Source: Dimorphilus gyrociliatus (Eukaryota > Annelida > Polychaeta > Dinophilidae). From it: 64,000 nucleotides of DNA. Location of the stretch: the NCBI GenBank assembly GCA_904063045.1, contig CAJFCJ010000032.1, forward strand, positions 62,001 to 126,000, written 5' to 3'. Both the position numbers and the translations under genes were made by a program. This document shows, piece by piece, positions 61,001 through 64,000 of this stretch (positions are counted from its first letter, which is position 1; each line of letters opens with the position of its first letter). The notes beneath the pieces are model-generated. The model saw only the letters and a program-made list of their open reading frames with translations, did not search any database and was not told where the DNA came from.

Positions 61001-62890
61001 CAATTTAGGTCACTTCTCTTTTGGGCTTAAAAAAAAATACCCAAAGATTCTAGGGTTGTCTCGGTTATTAAAAATATAATAACTTGGCGAAATCGACCAA
61101 ACAAAAAAAGCATACAAAACGATTGTAATTTAAATAAAGAGAAAGGTGATGTCTAACTTGGAAAGAAAAATAGAATAATCATGGTGTTGTCATGTACTCA
61201 TTGTACAGTTCTCTTTACTGCTGTTTTGTAACAGAAAAAATTACTTAAAACGCTCGTCACGGAAGATGAACTTTCATTGTGAGCTTATTTTTCCCTTTTT
61301 CCTTCAATTGTACTATTTGCATACTAAGTTTTCAGAGAAGAGGCACAATGCTCCTATCAATATAACACCACGGATGAAATCATAAAAAAAATAGATTAAC
61401 CTCCTTTTTCCCTATTATATTTCTATATATGGAATCTGTTAGTAGTAAACCATATAATTAGGTTGACTAGCTAACTTAACAAATCGAAAAGAGAAAAAGG
61501 TTGAGTTGGGAACTGTTAATCTAATCTATCGATATGAAGCCAACAGACGAGAAAGAGTGATGAAAAAGCGTTTAGAGCACGAATGAGAAGGATGGAAGAG
61601 AGGCAGGTAGAAAGAAGAAAGAAAAAGTATAGTTTCCGTTGGAAAGTCTCGGAAAGACGCGATTGTGACATAAATTTTAGGGGTAAGCTGTCGATACCAC
61701 TTTTTCTAAAAGAAGAAGATGGGATTATGATCTTAATTGCATATCTTGGGAACAAACGAAGGTGGTGTAGAGCTTTTCAAGCTGATAAAATAAAGTTCAA
61801 TTAGTAAAGACCATATGTTATTCTAGTCTATAAACAAAAGTTTTCTTTTAGTAAAAAATATTCTCTTAACAAATATCGGCAGCTGCCTGTAACAAACTTT
61901 TGTATATTGTTCATATAATCGTCATTTGGCGTGATTCTTTTCACACAATAAAAGATGTCTCACTGACAAAAGAAATGTATAGGACGCATACATTGATATA
62001 CAGCTCCCTATTAGCACGGCAGCATTACTCTACGATCCTTTTCATTATCTCTCTCCTTGAAAGACAATAACAAGAATTTGTTTAAAGATTTTGGAATTCT
62101 TCGAAATATCACTGATTTTTATATTTAGTATTTTGTCCCTTTAATGAAATTCTCTAACTTTGGGGCTTTGACGATTCTTCCTGTAATTACAAGATAAAAG
62201 AAGAATTCTAATTATCTAAGGAAAACGAGATGCAATTTACCCGTAACATAGTTGATAGAAGAAGGAAAAAAGGTGCTTTAATAGGCCGCTATGAAATGTT
62301 TTTATTGATAATAGCGTATTAGATCCGGCTTTAACGCGATAATACAACTTCAAGTACAACTATAGTGGAAAAAGTTTTATAATTAACCGTTTGCTCTGCT
62401 TCATCTTTATAATATAATATAGAAAGTATAAGAGAAATATTTCAATTTTATATAAAATAGTTTACGAGTGAATTGTATTACTTAAAGACAAAATTATTGA
62501 CGTAGAAGACAGAAGTATAATATTAACTTGTAATAGCGAAAAGAGAGAACGATTTTCTGGAAGAGAATTTCTCCCTAATTAGTTTTACTAGCTAGTGGAA
62601 ATTTGGCGCGTAGGTAGCCGGAAACGGGAAAAACTTTTAAGAAGCGCGAGAGGGTGACTGTTGAAGACGAATTAAAGAAAAGTACGCTCGAATGCTCATA
62701 AAGTGACCACTACTCATCAACGTCCTTTCAATTCTAGAAAATTGTTTCTGAAAGACTCGAGCTTTATCGAATAGCCAAATTCTAATTTACGATTATCGCC
62801 AGATGACGCTAGGTGATGTTTGCATTGAAATTAGAAAGATATGAAGTCCTGGAAGAGCAAAATAAAAGAAAACTAATAGTATATATAAAC

Positions 62891-62896
<6 letters not shown>

Positions 62897-62928
<32 letters not shown>
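62897..62928. repeat. (AT)16 microsatellite
   Basis: Uninterrupted alternating A/T within the right-end spacer. Confidence 0.9.
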
Positions 62929-62931
<3 letters not shown>

Positions 62932-63085
62932 TTACATTCAGTATATTAGAAAGCATATGAAATACATATATATAGTATATACTGTTTATACCATTTCATT
63001 ACAATATGTACAAAGGTAGTGTAGCTTTGGATAATTTTCTTCAATATAACATATAAAAGAAAAAATCTGTAAAAAGTAAAGCACT

Positions 63086-63108
63086 CGGCTATAACTGGTT
63101 TATAGCCG
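63086..63108. repeat. Perfect 9-bp inverted repeat with 5-base loop
   Basis: CGGCTATAA and TTATAGCCG flank CTGGT. It could be a dimer-binding operator-like site or a short hairpin; there is no gene beside it to decide. Confidence 0.8.
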
Positions 63109-64000
63109 ACAATATTGACGCCATCGTAAGTCATTTGGCTTTTGCACGCTATACGCTATACTTTATTTTCTAATAAATTTAATCTTATTATAGATTTTTT
63201 TCCTTTATTTTTTTTTAATTTTTTTCTTTTTTTCTTTCTCTCTTTCTTTCATTGTTTTGTTTATATTGTTCCTTTTTATAGTTTACATAATCGACTATAT
63301 AACCGATCAGTCAGACAATTAATCGATTAAAAATTTCAAAATATATGACACTATGAGTAATAGTAAGTTAATAAGAACATTCTTCAGTCTTATTATTCTC
63401 TCCCTCTCTCTCTCTCTATAATACCCTTCGTCAAATTCTCCGAAACGAGCTGAGAAAGTGAATGGTAATGTTATTCGTTGCTCTTCGTCGATTTAATGGA
63501 TTTAGATGAAACTGGAAAGTCAATTTCAGTTATTGAAAGGGAATGTTTAGGGAAGGACTAAGAAATTTGTCTTTTTTCATAATACAAATGCTATCAGCTC
63601 GATTTTCGTCATTTTTCTCTGACACCTGGAAACCAGGGATAAATCCCAATTGGCTCTTTTTTTTTCGAGTTCCAATTTGCTTTCAGTAAACTGTCCAAAT
63701 TATACTAATAATTGGGCTAAGAGTTGAATAATTATCATGAAATTTTTATATCTCTATACTTTCAAGTGACATTTCTTTTATGTACTATTTTCCTATTATT
63801 ATTTTATAATAATAATATAAAAAACAATTCTTTATAGAATCCTCTCATTAACCAATTCTCTATTTCCGGTGCTCGTGTCCTTGTGTTTCGCTTCGTTAGC
63901 AGAATGAATGTTAATTATGATGGTAATTAATAAAATTCTCTTGCAGTAATAATTATTTCCACCTTGTTAAAATTGATTCGATGCTGCTCTAACCTATGTT

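Larger units (their letters stand above)
58091..64000. other. Right-end region without a supported gene
   Basis: The first 70 bp are receptor 5' leader with GGCCATCTAT and CCCTCTAGCGG words. (CT)n runs occur at about 59491-59513 and 59626-59667, and (AT)16 at 62897-62928. An E2F-like TTTGGCGCG lies at 62602-62610, and an ATG at 62817 opens MFALKLERYEVLEEQNKRK before a GTATAT donor-like site; this could be the first coding exon of a gene continuing to the right, but evidence is thin. Inverted repeats are at 59020-59042 and 63086-63108. Confidence 0.45.

Noticed and set aside
61516-61804. Overlapping frames on both strands near 61.6 kb
   Set aside because: Short, charged, without a splice partner or family resemblance.
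1-64000. Search for transposons, CRISPR arrays, rRNA and tRNA genes
   Set aside because: No transposase or reverse-transcriptase motifs, no spaced direct repeats of CRISPR type and no convincing tRNA; repeats seen are simple sequence.

Overview
The window is eukaryotic nuclear DNA from an invertebrate animal. Coding exons are split by GT-AG introns, several of only 55-110 bp (for example 1836-1891 and 24346-24416). The DNA is very AT-rich and full of short (GA)n, (CT)n and (AT)n tracts. The gene set is bilaterian (LL5/PHLDB, HMGB, FOG, Maf, synaptotagmin 7, a neuromedin-U-type receptor). Short introns together with lophotrochozoan-like GPCRs would fit a compact-genome annelid such as Dimorphilus; that assignment is inference. 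I saw no tRNA, rRNA, transposase or CRISPR array.

Layout. 634-2479 (+): last exons of an LL5/PHLDB protein, cut by the left edge. 2975-4396 (-): HMGB with two HMG boxes and an acidic tail. 5293-5930 (-): a small stand-alone WGR-domain protein. 7851-9204 (-): a class A peptide-type GPCR whose first exon was not found. 14045-14605 (-): a four-EF-hand protein. 17244-18220 (+): a short Maf-family bZIP gene behind a clear CRE/CCAAT/TATA promoter. 21294-27194 (-): a miniature FOG (Friend of GATA) gene with five zinc fingers, a CtBP motif and two alternative 5' coding exons, in introns dense with GATA sites. 28253-41012 (-): synaptotagmin 7-like C2A-C2B protein. 42650-45543 (-): an ankyrin-repeat plus death-domain protein. 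46865-47083 (+): a possible 72-residue membrane smORF. 47114-58090 (-): a neuromedin U / pyrokinin-type receptor over 11 kb. 58091-64000: no convincing gene.

The housekeeping-type genes (HMGB, WGR, EF-hand, LL5 exons) are compact. The developmental and neural genes (FOG, Syt7, the NMU-type receptor) have multi-kilobase introns carrying candidate regulatory DNA. FOG proteins are cofactors of GATA factors, so the GATA-site clusters inside its own introns suggest a feedback loop. Two recurrent non-coding words stand out: AGATGGCG (resembling CTCF or YY1/Pho sites) and TATACTGTATA.

All exon models were built by hand from splice signals and phase; reading frame is continuous across every junction reported unless stated.
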